Source: Labilibaculum sp.
GTDB taxonomy: Bacteria; Bacteroidota; Bacteroidia; Bacteroidales; Marinifilaceae
Reading direction: 5' to 3'
Length of the DNA: 64,000 nt
Assembly: GCA_016342745.1 (NCBI GenBank)
Contig: JAEINT010000019.1
Span: forward strand, 1-64,000
Part shown: piece after piece, positions 25,108 through 34,076 of the stretch
Layout of the letters: the number at the start of each line of letters is the position of its first letter
How positions within the stretch are numbered: the first letter of the stretch is position 1
The notes under the pieces: generated by a model
Seen by the model: only the letters and a program-made list of their open reading frames with translations
The model's database searches: none
What the model was told of the DNA's origin: nothing
Position numbers and translations under genes: made by a program

Positions 25108-26136
25108 ATGCAAATAAATATAGGTGACAAAGTTCGTTTCTTGAACGACGTTGGTGGAGGTACGGTAACAAGAATTGTAGATGCAAAAACTGTAATGGTT
25201 CTAAACGAGGAAGATGAATTTGAAATTCCTAGTTTAAAAACGAACCTGGTTGTGGTTGAATCAGCAAATGGTGGTGACACTGCTCCAGCAAAACAAAATA
25301 CTGCACTAGGTAAAAGCTCTACCGTCTCAGATCAAAAAAATGCACTTTTTGTTGAAAAAGAGGAAATTTATGCTGCTTTTACGCCTCGTGAATCTTCAGA
25401 TCCTACGGATAGTCCTCTTGAATTGTATCTGATTAACGATACCAATCACATTCTACTTTACAATTATTACCACGAAATGGGTGACGGCCTTGAAGGCATA
25501 ACTGCTGGTAATCTTAATCCAAAATCAAAAATAATTTTAAGAGAATACGATAAAAAAGAGCTTAACGAACTTAGCAATTGTCATTTTCAGATCATCTATT
25601 ATCAACAAGGAAAATCAAGCATTAAAACCCCATTAAACAGAGAAATAAAACTTCAAGCTGTTAAATTCCACAAATCTTCAAGCTTTAGAGAAACAGCTTA
25701 CTTTCATCAGGATAGTTTCCTACATAAATTAACAGGCGAGCTTCTAGAGTACAAAATTGAAGAATTGAGCAACAAAGAATTCAAGCAAGCAATTCGCGAA
25801 AAAGAGCATTCAGGAAAATCAGCATCTTCACAACCGAAGGTGAAATCCTCAAGTGATATTTTAGAGGTAGACTTGCATATCAATGCGCTAATCGATTCTG
25901 TTACTGGCCTATCAAATGCTGACATCTTAGAATATCAATTGAATAAATTTCACGAGGTTCTTAGACAATCCCAACATGAAAAAGGCAAAAAGATTGTTTT
26001 CATCCACGGTATAGGAAACGGAACACTAAAACAAAGGGTTCAAAACGAATTGAAGCGAAAATATAGAAAGCACTATCAGCAAGATGCTTCTTTTAAAGAA
26101 TATGGCTGGGGTGCAACCATGGTTACGATTCGATAG
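25108..26136 (+). CDS. DUF2027 and Smr domain protein (MutS2-tail-like)
   Basis: A 342-aa protein. The N-terminal IGDKVRFLNDVGGGTVTRIV is a small KOW-like beta domain that opens the DUF2027 region. The C-terminal Smr domain carries LEVDLHINAL in place of the usual LDLHG and IVFIHGIGNGTLKQRV, the HGxGxG loop. Smr domains are nucleases or nucleic-acid binders, as at the end of MutS2, but no MutS ATPase is present here. It is widely conserved in Bacteroidota as a single gene and its task is not settled. A hairpin terminator follows. Confidence 0.88.
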   Translation: MQINIGDKVRFLNDVGGGTVTRIVDAKTVMVLNEEDEFEIPSLKTNLVVVESANGGDTAPAKQNTALGKSSTVSDQKNALFVEKEEIYAAFTPRESSDPTDSPLELYLINDTNHILLYNYYHEMGDGLEGITAGNLNPKSKIILREYDKKELNELSNCHFQIIYYQQGKSSIKTPLNREIKLQAVKFHKSSSFRETAYFHQDSFLHKLTGELLEYKIEELSNKEFKQAIREKEHSGKSASSQPKVKSSSDILEVDLHINALIDSVTGLSNADILEYQLNKFHEVLRQSQHEKGKKIVFIHGIGNGTLKQRVQNELKRKYRKHYQQDASFKEYGWGATMVTIR

Positions 26137-26310
26137 GTAAGGAGAAAGGATCAAGTAACAAGGGACAAGGATCAAGCTCCAAGTGTTAAGTTTCAAGTAG
26201 AAAGTATTGAATTACCACTTGGTTAGCCAGTGGTTTGGAAGGATCAAATACCAAGGAACAAGCACCAAGAATGTAGTGTAAAAGAACAAGTTTCGAAAGA
26301 AAGGTGAAAT
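26137..26310. repeat. Degenerate AAGGATCAAG-type repeat stretch
   Basis: Irregular tandem variants of AAGGATCAAGTAACAAGG follow the Smr stop codon, with a small ACCACTTGG/CCAGTGGT hairpin at 26214-26234. The same low-complexity family appears in reverse orientation at 52192-52332. No coding potential. Confidence 0.65.
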
Positions 26311-26331
26311 TTCAACAAAGTTTAATTGGGA

Positions 26332-26367
26332 ATGCCCTTGGTTATTTTACCGAGGGCATTTTTTTAT
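26332..26367 (+). terminator. Terminator after the DUF2027-Smr gene
   Basis: ATGCCCTTGG pairs with CCGAGGGCAT (one wobble) around an 8-base loop, then TTTTTT on the plus strand. Confidence 0.85.
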
Positions 26368-26379
26368 CACAAGATCAAC

Positions 26380-27030
26380 TTATTGATGTATAAAAGATTT
26401 AATGGGCTCGAAACAAGCTAAAAAGGCAAGAAAACCAAGCGCTGCAATAATAATTCCAGATGTTTTATTGATCCAAAACAATTGTTTTAATCTGAATTTT
26501 TTTCTGAAAATATTAATAATGGTTGACAAGGTATACCACCATAAAGCTCCACCAAGCAACACTCCTAAAATTAAAAACAATTCGATTCTTAGCGTTGGAT
26601 TACTACCAAAAATAGAAGCTCCCGCAAAAACAGCAACAAACACAAAAACCGCTATTGGATTAGAGGCTGTCAGGAAAAAGATGGAAACAAAATCACCTAA
26701 CATTCCTTTTTTTCCAGTTTTATGGCCTCCACGAATCTGTTTGATTGGATTGGTTAGAAAAATTCGGAGACCAACATAAACCAAAAAAATACTACCAATT
26801 AACTGAAGGTAAAATTCTTGTGTTTTAATGAAACTAAGAACCATTCCTAAACCAAAAGCAGCAACCGTGGCATAAAACATATCAGCAACTGCCGCTCCCA
26901 TACCAGAAATAAATCCAGCCAATCGACCTTTTTGAATGGTTTTTTGAATAATTAAAACGCCGATTGGTCCCAATGGTATGGAAACCATTAAGCCAACAAC
27001 TATTCCTTTAAATATATATTGAAAATCCAA
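26380..27030 (-). CDS. LysE/RhtB-family amino-acid exporter
   Basis: A 216-aa inner-membrane protein with six hydrophobic helices. The opening block MVSIPLGPIGVLIIQKTIQK and FISGMGAAVADMFYATVAAFG are diagnostic for LysE, and LTASNPIAVFVFVAVFAG is the second repeat's match. The family exports amino acids or related small molecules. The gene starts about 54 bases after the OlsF-like gene, with no visible terminator between, so it may be read through from it. Substrate unknown; basic amino acids are only one option. Confidence 0.88.
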   Translation of the reverse strand: MDFQYIFKGIVVGLMVSIPLGPIGVLIIQKTIQKGRLAGFISGMGAAVADMFYATVAAFGLGMVLSFIKTQEFYLQLIGSIFLVYVGLRIFLTNPIKQIRGGHKTGKKGMLGDFVSIFFLTASNPIAVFVFVAVFAGASIFGSNPTLRIELFLILGVLLGGALWWYTLSTIINIFRKKFRLKQLFWINKTSGIIIAALGFLAFLACFEPIKSFIHQ

Positions 27031-27084
27031 TTATTCGTCTTTTTCAGTTAACAAAATTGCTCGGCAAAGTTCGTAAAATATATG

Positions 27085-28890
27085 CTAAAAGTCGGCATCT
27101 TCGGTCGAAAATCTTTTCAAAATCGTATCGTCCTTAATCTCTTTCGACAGCGACTCGATCACTTTAACAGGAACATCAAACAAATCAATAACAATTAAAC
27201 CATCCAGACAATCATTAAAATTAGGATCAATATTAAAGCCTATAATCTTAGCATTCAGAGAAATATACTTCTTTAAAAGCACTGGCAGCTTATCGTTCGT
27301 GATCTCAAAATCGCCAATTATTTTATCTAATTTATTGATATCATTCTTGGCCATTTCCAACAAAATATCTACATCCAGATCCTTTATTTTTACCTTAAAT
27401 TGCTTTCTAGATTTAATATGTTGGCCTAAATCATAGTTGAAATAATTAGCCATAATAAATTTAATGATCAAATCTTTCGACAAATCAGAGTACTTATTAC
27501 TGATACTAACCGGACCAATTAAATAGCGAGATTGCGGATTCTTAAGTAAGAAATACAAAATACCTTTCCATAGCAAAAACAATGGCATTGGTTTGCGCTG
27601 ATATTCTTTTACGATAAAAGAACGACCTAATTCCAACGACTCATGCAATATTGGCTGGAACTTTTTGCTCATTCGAAATAAGCTTTGTAAGTAAAAACCT
27701 TTCAATCCATACTCACTCAAAATCTCATTTCCTTTTCCTACACGATAGGCTCCAACAATTTTATCAGCTTCTTCATCCCAAATAAACAATTGATGATAAT
27801 ACAAATCAAATTCATCAACGTCGATGCTTAGATTCGTCCCCTCACCTACTTCGCGAAAAGTGATCTCTCTTAAGCGTCCAATTTCATTAAGAATATTAGG
27901 CAATTTAGAAGATGGCGCACAATACACCACAAAATTTCTACTCTTGAACAAGAGGTGTTCTTGAGCCAAGCTTTCCACTTCACTTTTTATCAAAACAGGA
28001 TCAACAGGCGCAATAATTTCTTCAACTTTCTCCTCTTTTGCCTTCCGCTTGAATTGATAAAATTTCTTTACCTCAATTGGCGTTCCTAGCATAAAGGTTT
28101 TCGCGCGTAAAAAACGCCCATACTGGTTAATATCCGTAAAGCCTTTTTGATCTTTTACGGAAATCGGATTCCCAATGCGAATTCGAATTACTTTATTCTT
28201 CTTATTTAAAAGCTCCGAAGGCAACTTCACGGTGCGTAAACTCGGATGAATCATCCCTAAAAGATGAAATATCAAAGAATTGCTACCTTGAAAATAGATC
28301 GGAATTACAGGCACTTCAGCCTTCTTAATGAATTTTAAGATAGACGGCTGCCATTGCTTATCGGTAATGTTATGCGACTGTGCTTGATAGGATGATACTT
28401 CTCCGGCAGGAAATATCCCCAGTGGTTTTCCATCACTTAAATGACGCAATCCTTCTTTCAAACCTCCCATACTGGATGACGCGCCTTTTCTGTCTTCAAA
28501 CGGATTCACTCCTAAAAAATAGTCTTGAATTGGCTCTACCTTTTTTAATAGGAAGTTAGCCATCGCTTTAAACTCAGGACGAACAGTACAGATCATTTTT
28601 ATCAATATCAATCCATCAATTCCACCAAAAGGGTGGTTTGATATGGTGATAAACGATCCTTCTTTGGGAATTCGTTTTAGCTCCTCTTCATCAAATTCGA
28701 ACTTGATATTCAAATCATCCAATAATGAATCAATAAACTCTAATCCATCCTTGCTATAATTTGCTGAATACAAATCATTCAATTTATTTAAACGAAGAAG
28801 ATACATTAATAGCTTGGCAAAATTTTCACCGCCAAACCAATTTAGGCTTTCACTGGCTTTCAATAAATCTTTTGGATCAACCAATTTCAT
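27085..28890 (-). CDS. olsF: Bifunctional acyltransferase, probable ornithine-lipid synthase OlsF
   Basis: Two acyltransferases are fused in 601 aa. Residues about 70-280 are a PlsC-like O-acyltransferase: ITISNHPFGGIDG carries the His-Asp active site and GIFPAGEVSS the acyl-acceptor motif. Residues about 320-500 are a GNAT domain of the OlsB/hemolysin type (IGRLREITFREVGEGT, ILHESLELGRSFIVKEYQR). OlsF, described in Flavobacterium and Serratia, uses this O-then-N order to make ornithine lipid in one protein. A glycine-lipid or related aminolipid product is also possible. It has a structured leader. Confidence 0.78.
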   Translation of the reverse strand: MKLVDPKDLLKASESLNWFGGENFAKLLMYLLRLNKLNDLYSANYSKDGLEFIDSLLDDLNIKFEFDEEELKRIPKEGSFITISNHPFGGIDGLILIKMICTVRPEFKAMANFLLKKVEPIQDYFLGVNPFEDRKGASSSMGGLKEGLRHLSDGKPLGIFPAGEVSSYQAQSHNITDKQWQPSILKFIKKAEVPVIPIYFQGSNSLIFHLLGMIHPSLRTVKLPSELLNKKNKVIRIRIGNPISVKDQKGFTDINQYGRFLRAKTFMLGTPIEVKKFYQFKRKAKEEKVEEIIAPVDPVLIKSEVESLAQEHLLFKSRNFVVYCAPSSKLPNILNEIGRLREITFREVGEGTNLSIDVDEFDLYYHQLFIWDEEADKIVGAYRVGKGNEILSEYGLKGFYLQSLFRMSKKFQPILHESLELGRSFIVKEYQRKPMPLFLLWKGILYFLLKNPQSRYLIGPVSISNKYSDLSKDLIIKFIMANYFNYDLGQHIKSRKQFKVKIKDLDVDILLEMAKNDINKLDKIIGDFEITNDKLPVLLKKYISLNAKIIGFNIDPNFNDCLDGLIVIDLFDVPVKVIESLSKEIKDDTILKRFSTEDADF

Positions 28891-28907
28891 ATATTACACG
28901 TTCTATA

Positions 28908-28967
28908 AGGTTGTCCCGAATAACATCGGGAGTGATATGCTAAGCACAACCTCTTATTAAGGAGGTT
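28908..28967 (-). promoter_or_regulatory. Leader with alternative hairpins upstream of the OlsF-like gene
   Basis: In the mRNA sense AACCTC/GAGGTT (28967-28962 with 28953-28948) can form a first hairpin. AGGTTGT/ACAACCT (28952-28946 with 28914-28908), enclosing CCCGA/TCGGG, can form a second. They share bases 28948-28952 and so cannot coexist. No T-run follows. Confidence 0.4.
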
Positions 28968-29150
28968 TATCACTTAACGTATCTACAGTTTCTTTATTTT
29001 AAACTCTTTATATTTTTTTTAATATAGGCCAACAAGACTAACAACTTCACAAATCCATGAATGCAGGCCTTTTCAATTGAGTAAAAATAGTATTATTTAT
29101 CAATATTTATATAGATTTTCTCATTAAAAAATCAACATTATTGTTCATTT

Positions 29151-29990
29151 TTACAATGGTAAATTACACCACATATCACCCTTAAACACTCGAACTGAAT
29201 CAAAACCAATATTTTTAAGCATTTCCTGAGCTGTATCAAAGACTGAAATTAATTCGTCGACATGATGAGCATCACTGCTAATAGTAACCGGAATATTATA
29301 TTTTAAACATTGTTTCAAAAAATAAGTATCTGGAAAAAATGTGCTTGACTTTTTCTTGTAAATTCCTCTTGTATTTACCTCGACAATACAATCAGATTCT
29401 TTCAAGGCAATAATAGTTTTATCCAACAAATCAGTATACCATTTTTCATCTTCAGAGAAATAGCGCCCTTTATTATTCATTTTCACCTTGTCGATATGCC
29501 CAATAATATCTGGCTTTTGTGTTGCAATCATTTCAATTACCTGATCAAAATAAGCGCTTACTGCTTTCTGTATATTTCCATTAAAAAGAACTTCAACACC
29601 ATGAGTGAAATTTGTGTCTGGGCCATCAAGAAACCAAAACTCATCATTTGAATCCACCTTCACCAAATGAACAGAACCAATTGTATAATCTAAGGAGGCT
29701 TTTGCCTTAAAACTCTCAAAAGAAGCCGTCACATTAGGAATGTAATCAATTTCTAATGAGCGATGAACATCAATTTCGGAGGAATACTTCAACTTTAGCT
29801 CCTCTATTTCCTCAACATAAGCTTCAAGTAAAATCTCATCCATACTCCATGGCTCTTTAGCAGGAAGAGGAGCATGTGAACTAAAGCCTATACTTTGCAA
29901 GCCCAAGTCAATCGCTCTAAGTACCATTTCTTCGGCTGTACTTTTGCCATCGCAATAATTAGTATGTGTATGATAAGAGAAATATTCCAT
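29151..29990 (-). CDS. PHP-domain phosphatase, histidinol-phosphatase family
   Basis: A 279-aa TIM-barrel metal hydrolase. His7-x-His9 (SYHTHTNYCDG), His39 (FSSHAPLP), the GHIDKVK histidine and SSDAHHVDEL provide the expected trinuclear metal ligands. Closest in layout to HisK/HisJ histidinol-phosphatases of the histidine pathway. No other his gene is nearby, so activity on another phosphate ester remains possible. It is monocistronic and divergent from the YgiQ-like gene. Confidence 0.85.
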   Translation of the reverse strand: MEYFSYHTHTNYCDGKSTAEEMVLRAIDLGLQSIGFSSHAPLPAKEPWSMDEILLEAYVEEIEELKLKYSSEIDVHRSLEIDYIPNVTASFESFKAKASLDYTIGSVHLVKVDSNDEFWFLDGPDTNFTHGVEVLFNGNIQKAVSAYFDQVIEMIATQKPDIIGHIDKVKMNNKGRYFSEDEKWYTDLLDKTIIALKESDCIVEVNTRGIYKKKSSTFFPDTYFLKQCLKYNIPVTISSDAHHVDELISVFDTAQEMLKNIGFDSVRVFKGDMWCNLPL

Positions 29991-30010
29991 TACAATTTGT
30001 TTTTTCGCAG

Positions 30011-30041
30011 TAAAGATAAGTCATGACATGTTTCAAACAAA
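30011..30041 (-). promoter_or_regulatory. Promoter of the PHP phosphatase gene
   Basis: On the minus strand TTTG, a 19-base spacer and TATCTTTA (one mismatch to TAnnTTTG). The start codon follows about 20 bases later. Confidence 0.55.
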
Positions 30042-30169
30042 GTCTGCACAGCACTAAAAACAGGCGTTAGCACAGTAATACTATTCAAAAAAGGCAAATT
30101 ACAGTATGAATTCCTTTCTATATAGTCATCTCAACACGATTCCTTCTTTAAAATGTTTTTAAATAATAC

Positions 30170-30177
30170 TATCTTTG
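30170..30177 (+). promoter_or_regulatory. -7 box of the YgiQ-like gene
   Basis: TATCTTTG matches TAnnTTTG exactly and CTTT lies about 20 bases upstream. Transcription would start near 30184, so the ATG at 30153 is excluded and the one at 30195 supported, with a leader of about 10 bases. Confidence 0.65.
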
Positions 30178-30194
30178 CAGTAATTACACGACAT

Positions 30195-32030
30195 ATGACA
30201 GAGAATCGCAAATTAAGAACGGAAAATTGGCTTCCTACATCGGCAAAGGAAGTAAAAGAAAGAGGCTGGGAAGAATTAGATGTTATCTTATTCAGTGGAG
30301 ATGCTTATGTGGATCATCCATCATTTGGTGCTTCAGTTATTGGTAGAATCCTAGAGAAGGAAGGCTTAAAAGTAGCTATTGTTCCTCAACCAAACTGGAG
30401 AGATGATTTGCGCGATTTTAAAAAACTAGGGCAACCTAGATTGTTCTTCGGGGTAACCGCTGGAAATATGGACTCTATGGTGAATCATTACACTGCAAAC
30501 CGTAGGTTAAGACATGATGATGCTTACACTCCTGATGGAAGACATGGTTATAGACCAGATCTACCAACAGTTGTATATTCAAAAATACTTAAAGATTTGT
30601 ATCCAGATACGCCAGTTCTGATCGGAGGAATTGAAGCGTCATTAAGAAGACTAACTCATTACGATTACTGGATTGATCAATTAAAACCAAGTATTCTTTG
30701 CGACAGTAAGGCTGATTTATTGGTTTATGGAATGGGTGAAAAGCCACTAAAAGAGATTGTTCGATTGACCAAGAAAGGTGTTCCTTTTCAGTCCTTAACA
30801 AATATACCTCAAACTTCGTTTTTAGCAGAAAAAGGCGAAGCTTATCCGACTAAAAAACAGTGGGACACCCAAGAATTGTATTCGCACGAAAACTGTTTAA
30901 AAGACAAAAAGAAATTTGCAAGTAATTTCCGATACATCGAAATGGAATCGAATTCGGTATTGGCAAAAAAGTTGACACAAGAATACAAAAATCAATGTAT
31001 TGTTGTGAATCCTCCTTATCCTACCATGACCGAAAAGGAGATGGATGCAATATACGATTTGCCATATACACGTCTACCTCACCCAAGGTATAAGGACAAG
31101 AAGATTCCTGCATTCGACATGATCAAATTCTCTGTAAACATGCACAGGGGTTGTTTTGGCGGATGTTCATTCTGTACTATTTCGGCACATCAAGGAAAAT
31201 TCATTGTAAATCGTTCGGAAAAATCAATCTTGAAAGAGGTTGAAAACATTACAAAAATGCCCGATTTTAAAGGATACTTATCCGATTTAGGTGGTCCTTC
31301 AGCCAACATGTATCAGATGAAAGGTATTTTTGAATCGATCTGTAAAACTTGTCGCAGACCATCTTGTGTTCATCCTGATATTTGTCCAAATTTAAATACA
31401 GATCATTCGGCAATGCTTGACATCTACAAAAAAGTAGATAAAGTGCCCGGCATTAAAAAATCATTTGTGGGAAGTGGAATCCGTTACGATTTAATGCTTC
31501 ACAAAACAAAGGATGAAAAAACCAATCAGGCAAACAAAGCTTATGCTACAGAATTAATAAAAAATCACGTTTCAGGCAGATTAAAAGTTGCACCTGAACA
31601 TACTTCAGACGACGTTTTAGAAGTAATGAGAAAACCATCTTTCAACCTCTTCTACAAACTGAAATCTTTGTTTGATGATATCAATAAAAAAGAAGGTTTA
31701 AATCAGCAATTAATTCCTTATTTCATCTCTAGTCATCCTGGAAGTCAATCTTCCGACATGGTTGACTTAGCGGTTAAGACTAAAGAATTAGACTTTAAAC
31801 TGGAACAAGTTCAGGATTTTACGCCAACACCGATGACAGTTGCTACTGTAATTTACTATTCTGGATATCATCCATATACCTTGAAAAAAGTATATACAGC
31901 TCGAACCAAACAGGAAAAATTATCGCAAAGAAAATTCTTATTTTGGTACAAAAAAGAATACCGAGAAGCTATAAAATCAGAATTGATTAAAATGGGCAAA
32001 AAAGACATATTGACCAAGCTTTTTAAATAA
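30195..32030 (+). CDS. YgiQ-family radical SAM protein
   Basis: A 611-aa protein. The N-terminal UPF0313 region contains LFSGDAYVDHPSFGASVIGR, and HRGCFGGCSFC provides Cys320, Cys324 and Cys327 for the [4Fe-4S] cluster. A second cysteine group (CKTCRRPSCVHPDICPN) may hold another metal centre. VAPEHTSDDVL and DFTPTPMTVATVIYYSG are family hallmarks. The biochemical reaction is unknown. It starts at 30195, directly behind a promoter box, and is followed by a long hairpin. Confidence 0.92.
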   Translation: MTENRKLRTENWLPTSAKEVKERGWEELDVILFSGDAYVDHPSFGASVIGRILEKEGLKVAIVPQPNWRDDLRDFKKLGQPRLFFGVTAGNMDSMVNHYTANRRLRHDDAYTPDGRHGYRPDLPTVVYSKILKDLYPDTPVLIGGIEASLRRLTHYDYWIDQLKPSILCDSKADLLVYGMGEKPLKEIVRLTKKGVPFQSLTNIPQTSFLAEKGEAYPTKKQWDTQELYSHENCLKDKKKFASNFRYIEMESNSVLAKKLTQEYKNQCIVVNPPYPTMTEKEMDAIYDLPYTRLPHPRYKDKKIPAFDMIKFSVNMHRGCFGGCSFCTISAHQGKFIVNRSEKSILKEVENITKMPDFKGYLSDLGGPSANMYQMKGIFESICKTCRRPSCVHPDICPNLNTDHSAMLDIYKKVDKVPGIKKSFVGSGIRYDLMLHKTKDEKTNQANKAYATELIKNHVSGRLKVAPEHTSDDVLEVMRKPSFNLFYKLKSLFDDINKKEGLNQQLIPYFISSHPGSQSSDMVDLAVKTKELDFKLEQVQDFTPTPMTVATVIYYSGYHPYTLKKVYTARTKQEKLSQRKFLFWYKKEYREAIKSELIKMGKKDILTKLFK

Positions 32031-32060
32031 CTGAGCAAAAAAAACAGGCATTTGGTAATA

Positions 32061-32102
32061 ATATGCGCAATAATAAAAACCTCTTTTTTATTATTGCGTA
32101 TA
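32061..32102 (+). terminator. Long 19-bp hairpin after the YgiQ-like gene
   Basis: ATATGCGCAATAATAAAAA pairs with TTTTTATTATTGCGTATAT over 19 bp with one wobble and a 4-base loop. There is no separate T-run, but the AT-rich stem may end or protect transcripts on either strand. The next gene starts 29 bases later. Confidence 0.6.
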
Positions 32103-32130
32103 TTAGTCATATAAACTCTAACGACTATAC

Positions 32131-32859
32131 ATGACTAACTTCTACCTAAAAACTACTGCTGGTATTTTATTGATTGTTCTTATTTTCATAATTTTTGGTT
32201 GTGAAAAATCCAAAGAAGATCGAGCCAACGAGAATGCTATTGAATTACTGGAAGAGAAAAAATACGCTGAAGCGATTAAAGAATTTTCCGAAATAATTAA
32301 AGGAGACAAAAACTATCTTCCGGCCTATTACAATAGAGCAATTTGCTATTCTTTCTTAAACAAAAACAGAGTTGCGATTCAAGACTTGAATTTTGTTATT
32401 TCTAAACAAAAATTTGAAGAAGAAGCTTATTTAAACAGAGCAATTCTATTTGAGAATCAAAAAAATTACAAATCTGCGATTAAAGATTATTCACACTTAC
32501 TTTCTATTAATCCCAGGAACATTAAAGCACTGCACTTTCGTGGAATTTGCAAATACTACGAAAAAGACTATAAAGGAGCTGTTGAGGATTATAATATTTC
32601 AATTAAATATGGCCTAAACTCTTCGGGTGTTTATTACAACAAAGCGGTTGCTTTAGATTGTTTAGAATCTTATGCAGAAGCAATAAGAGCCTATGACAAA
32701 GCAATTAAGATCGACAAAAAATTGACACGAGCTTATTTCGCAAGAGGTATTGCCAATCTTAAAAACGGAAACAAGAAAGCTGCTATTGCTGACATTAAGA
32801 AATCTGAGAAATTAGGTTTCCCAAATGCGAAAAAGGCACTTAAAGAAATCAAGGGATAA
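32131..32859 (+). CDS. TPR lipoprotein
   Basis: A hydrophobic leader ends in IIFGCEKSKED, a lipobox with Cys24, so the product is probably a membrane-anchored lipoprotein. The remaining 200 residues are TPRs (YAEAIKEFSEIIKGDKNYLP, YKSAIKDYSHLLSINP, YAEAIRAYDKAIKIDKKLTR), giving a scaffold for protein contacts. 242 aa. It converges on the radical SAM gene that ends directly after it, with no space for a terminator. Partner unknown. Confidence 0.85.
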   Translation: MTNFYLKTTAGILLIVLIFIIFGCEKSKEDRANENAIELLEEKKYAEAIKEFSEIIKGDKNYLPAYYNRAICYSFLNKNRVAIQDLNFVISKQKFEEEAYLNRAILFENQKNYKSAIKDYSHLLSINPRNIKALHFRGICKYYEKDYKGAVEDYNISIKYGLNSSGVYYNKAVALDCLESYAEAIRAYDKAIKIDKKLTRAYFARGIANLKNGNKKAAIADIKKSEKLGFPNAKKALKEIKG

Positions 32860-33813
32860 TTAATCTTTTACTTGGAATAATTTCCCTTGCCAAGTATCTC
32901 TTTCAACCAGTTTCTTATCTAACTTATCAACAAACTCAAAGTTTTTGATTCCCCATTTTGGTGCAATCAACCAGCCTTTTGGTGCCTGATTTATAAATCG
33001 TTCGAGCGTCACATTCGGATTGATTTGCTCAATAACATCAACCACAAAATCGAGATACTCTTCCATTTCGAACAAATAAAATTGTTCAGGCTTTTCTTCG
33101 TATTGCTTAGCCATGGTAGTATTATTCAAAATCTGTAATTGGTGCAACTTTAAAGTGTCAATAGGTAGATTAGACAATTGAACAGCGTGTTCGATCATCA
33201 TTTGAGGCGTATCAAAAGGCAACCCATTCACCAAATGAGCTCCGATGTGAATTCCTCTGTTAGCGGTTTTCAGGATTGTATCTTCTGCTTCTTGATAGGT
33301 ATGACCGCGATTAATCGACTCCAATGCCAAATCATTCACTGATTCCACACCATACTCAATACTGATATAATAATCTTTAGCCAGTTCCTCTAAATACTTC
33401 AAAAGAGATTCTGACACACAATCAGGACGAGTTCCAATAACCAAACCAATTACCTTATCGTGAGACAAAGCCTCCTCGTATATTTTTTTCAAATGATCGA
33501 TGTGACCATAAGTATTCGAGTAAGCCTGAAAATAAGCAAGATAGTATTGTGCCTTGTATTTGGCATTGAAAAAATCAATTCCTAAAAGTATTTGCTCACT
33601 AATGGACTTTTTAGGGCTACAGTAAGCTGGATTAAAGCTGTTGTTGTTGCAATAGGTACATCCGCCAACACCTTTACTCCCATCCCTATTAGGACAAGTA
33701 AAGCCGGCATCTATTGATATTTTCTGAATTCGCTCCGAAAATCTTCTTTTGAAAGAACTTGGAAAATCATTATACCTTTTATTCTTCCCCCAAGGAAATT
33801 GCATATCAGTCAT
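32860..33813 (-). CDS. TIGR01212-family radical SAM protein (YhcC-like)
   Basis: A 317-aa protein with Cys40, Cys52 and Cys55 in FTCPNRDGSKGVGGCTYC, the wide-spaced cluster motif of this family. Further blocks are YLAYFQAYSNTYG, IGTRPDCV, YISIEYGVES and HLVNGLPFD. The reaction is not established. The stop codon abuts the end of the TPR lipoprotein gene on the other strand. A perfect TATTTTTG box (33838-33831) lies about 18 bases before its start, suggesting a very short leader. Confidence 0.9.
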   Translation of the reverse strand: MTDMQFPWGKNKRYNDFPSSFKRRFSERIQKISIDAGFTCPNRDGSKGVGGCTYCNNNSFNPAYCSPKKSISEQILLGIDFFNAKYKAQYYLAYFQAYSNTYGHIDHLKKIYEEALSHDKVIGLVIGTRPDCVSESLLKYLEELAKDYYISIEYGVESVNDLALESINRGHTYQEAEDTILKTANRGIHIGAHLVNGLPFDTPQMMIEHAVQLSNLPIDTLKLHQLQILNNTTMAKQYEEKPEQFYLFEMEEYLDFVVDVIEQINPNVTLERFINQAPKGWLIAPKWGIKNFEFVDKLDKKLVERDTWQGKLFQVKD

Positions 33814-34076
33814 AGTCCATTAATTTATCGCAAAAATACAAAAGAAATTAGTTTAATAAGCCTAAAGCGTCAAATTGGAATTTATCAAGATAAAACAAAG
33901 CGTTTTCTACCCAAACCCAAAGATCACAATATCTTAAACTCATCAATCACAAATGATTATCAATCAACAAACAAGAAGCTTTACCTGTTAATATTTTTTA
34001 TATTTAGCAGTGAGGACGCTTTATATATTGAAACTATTCTTTATATTGCTTGAGACACTTAATCAAAACTTTAACC

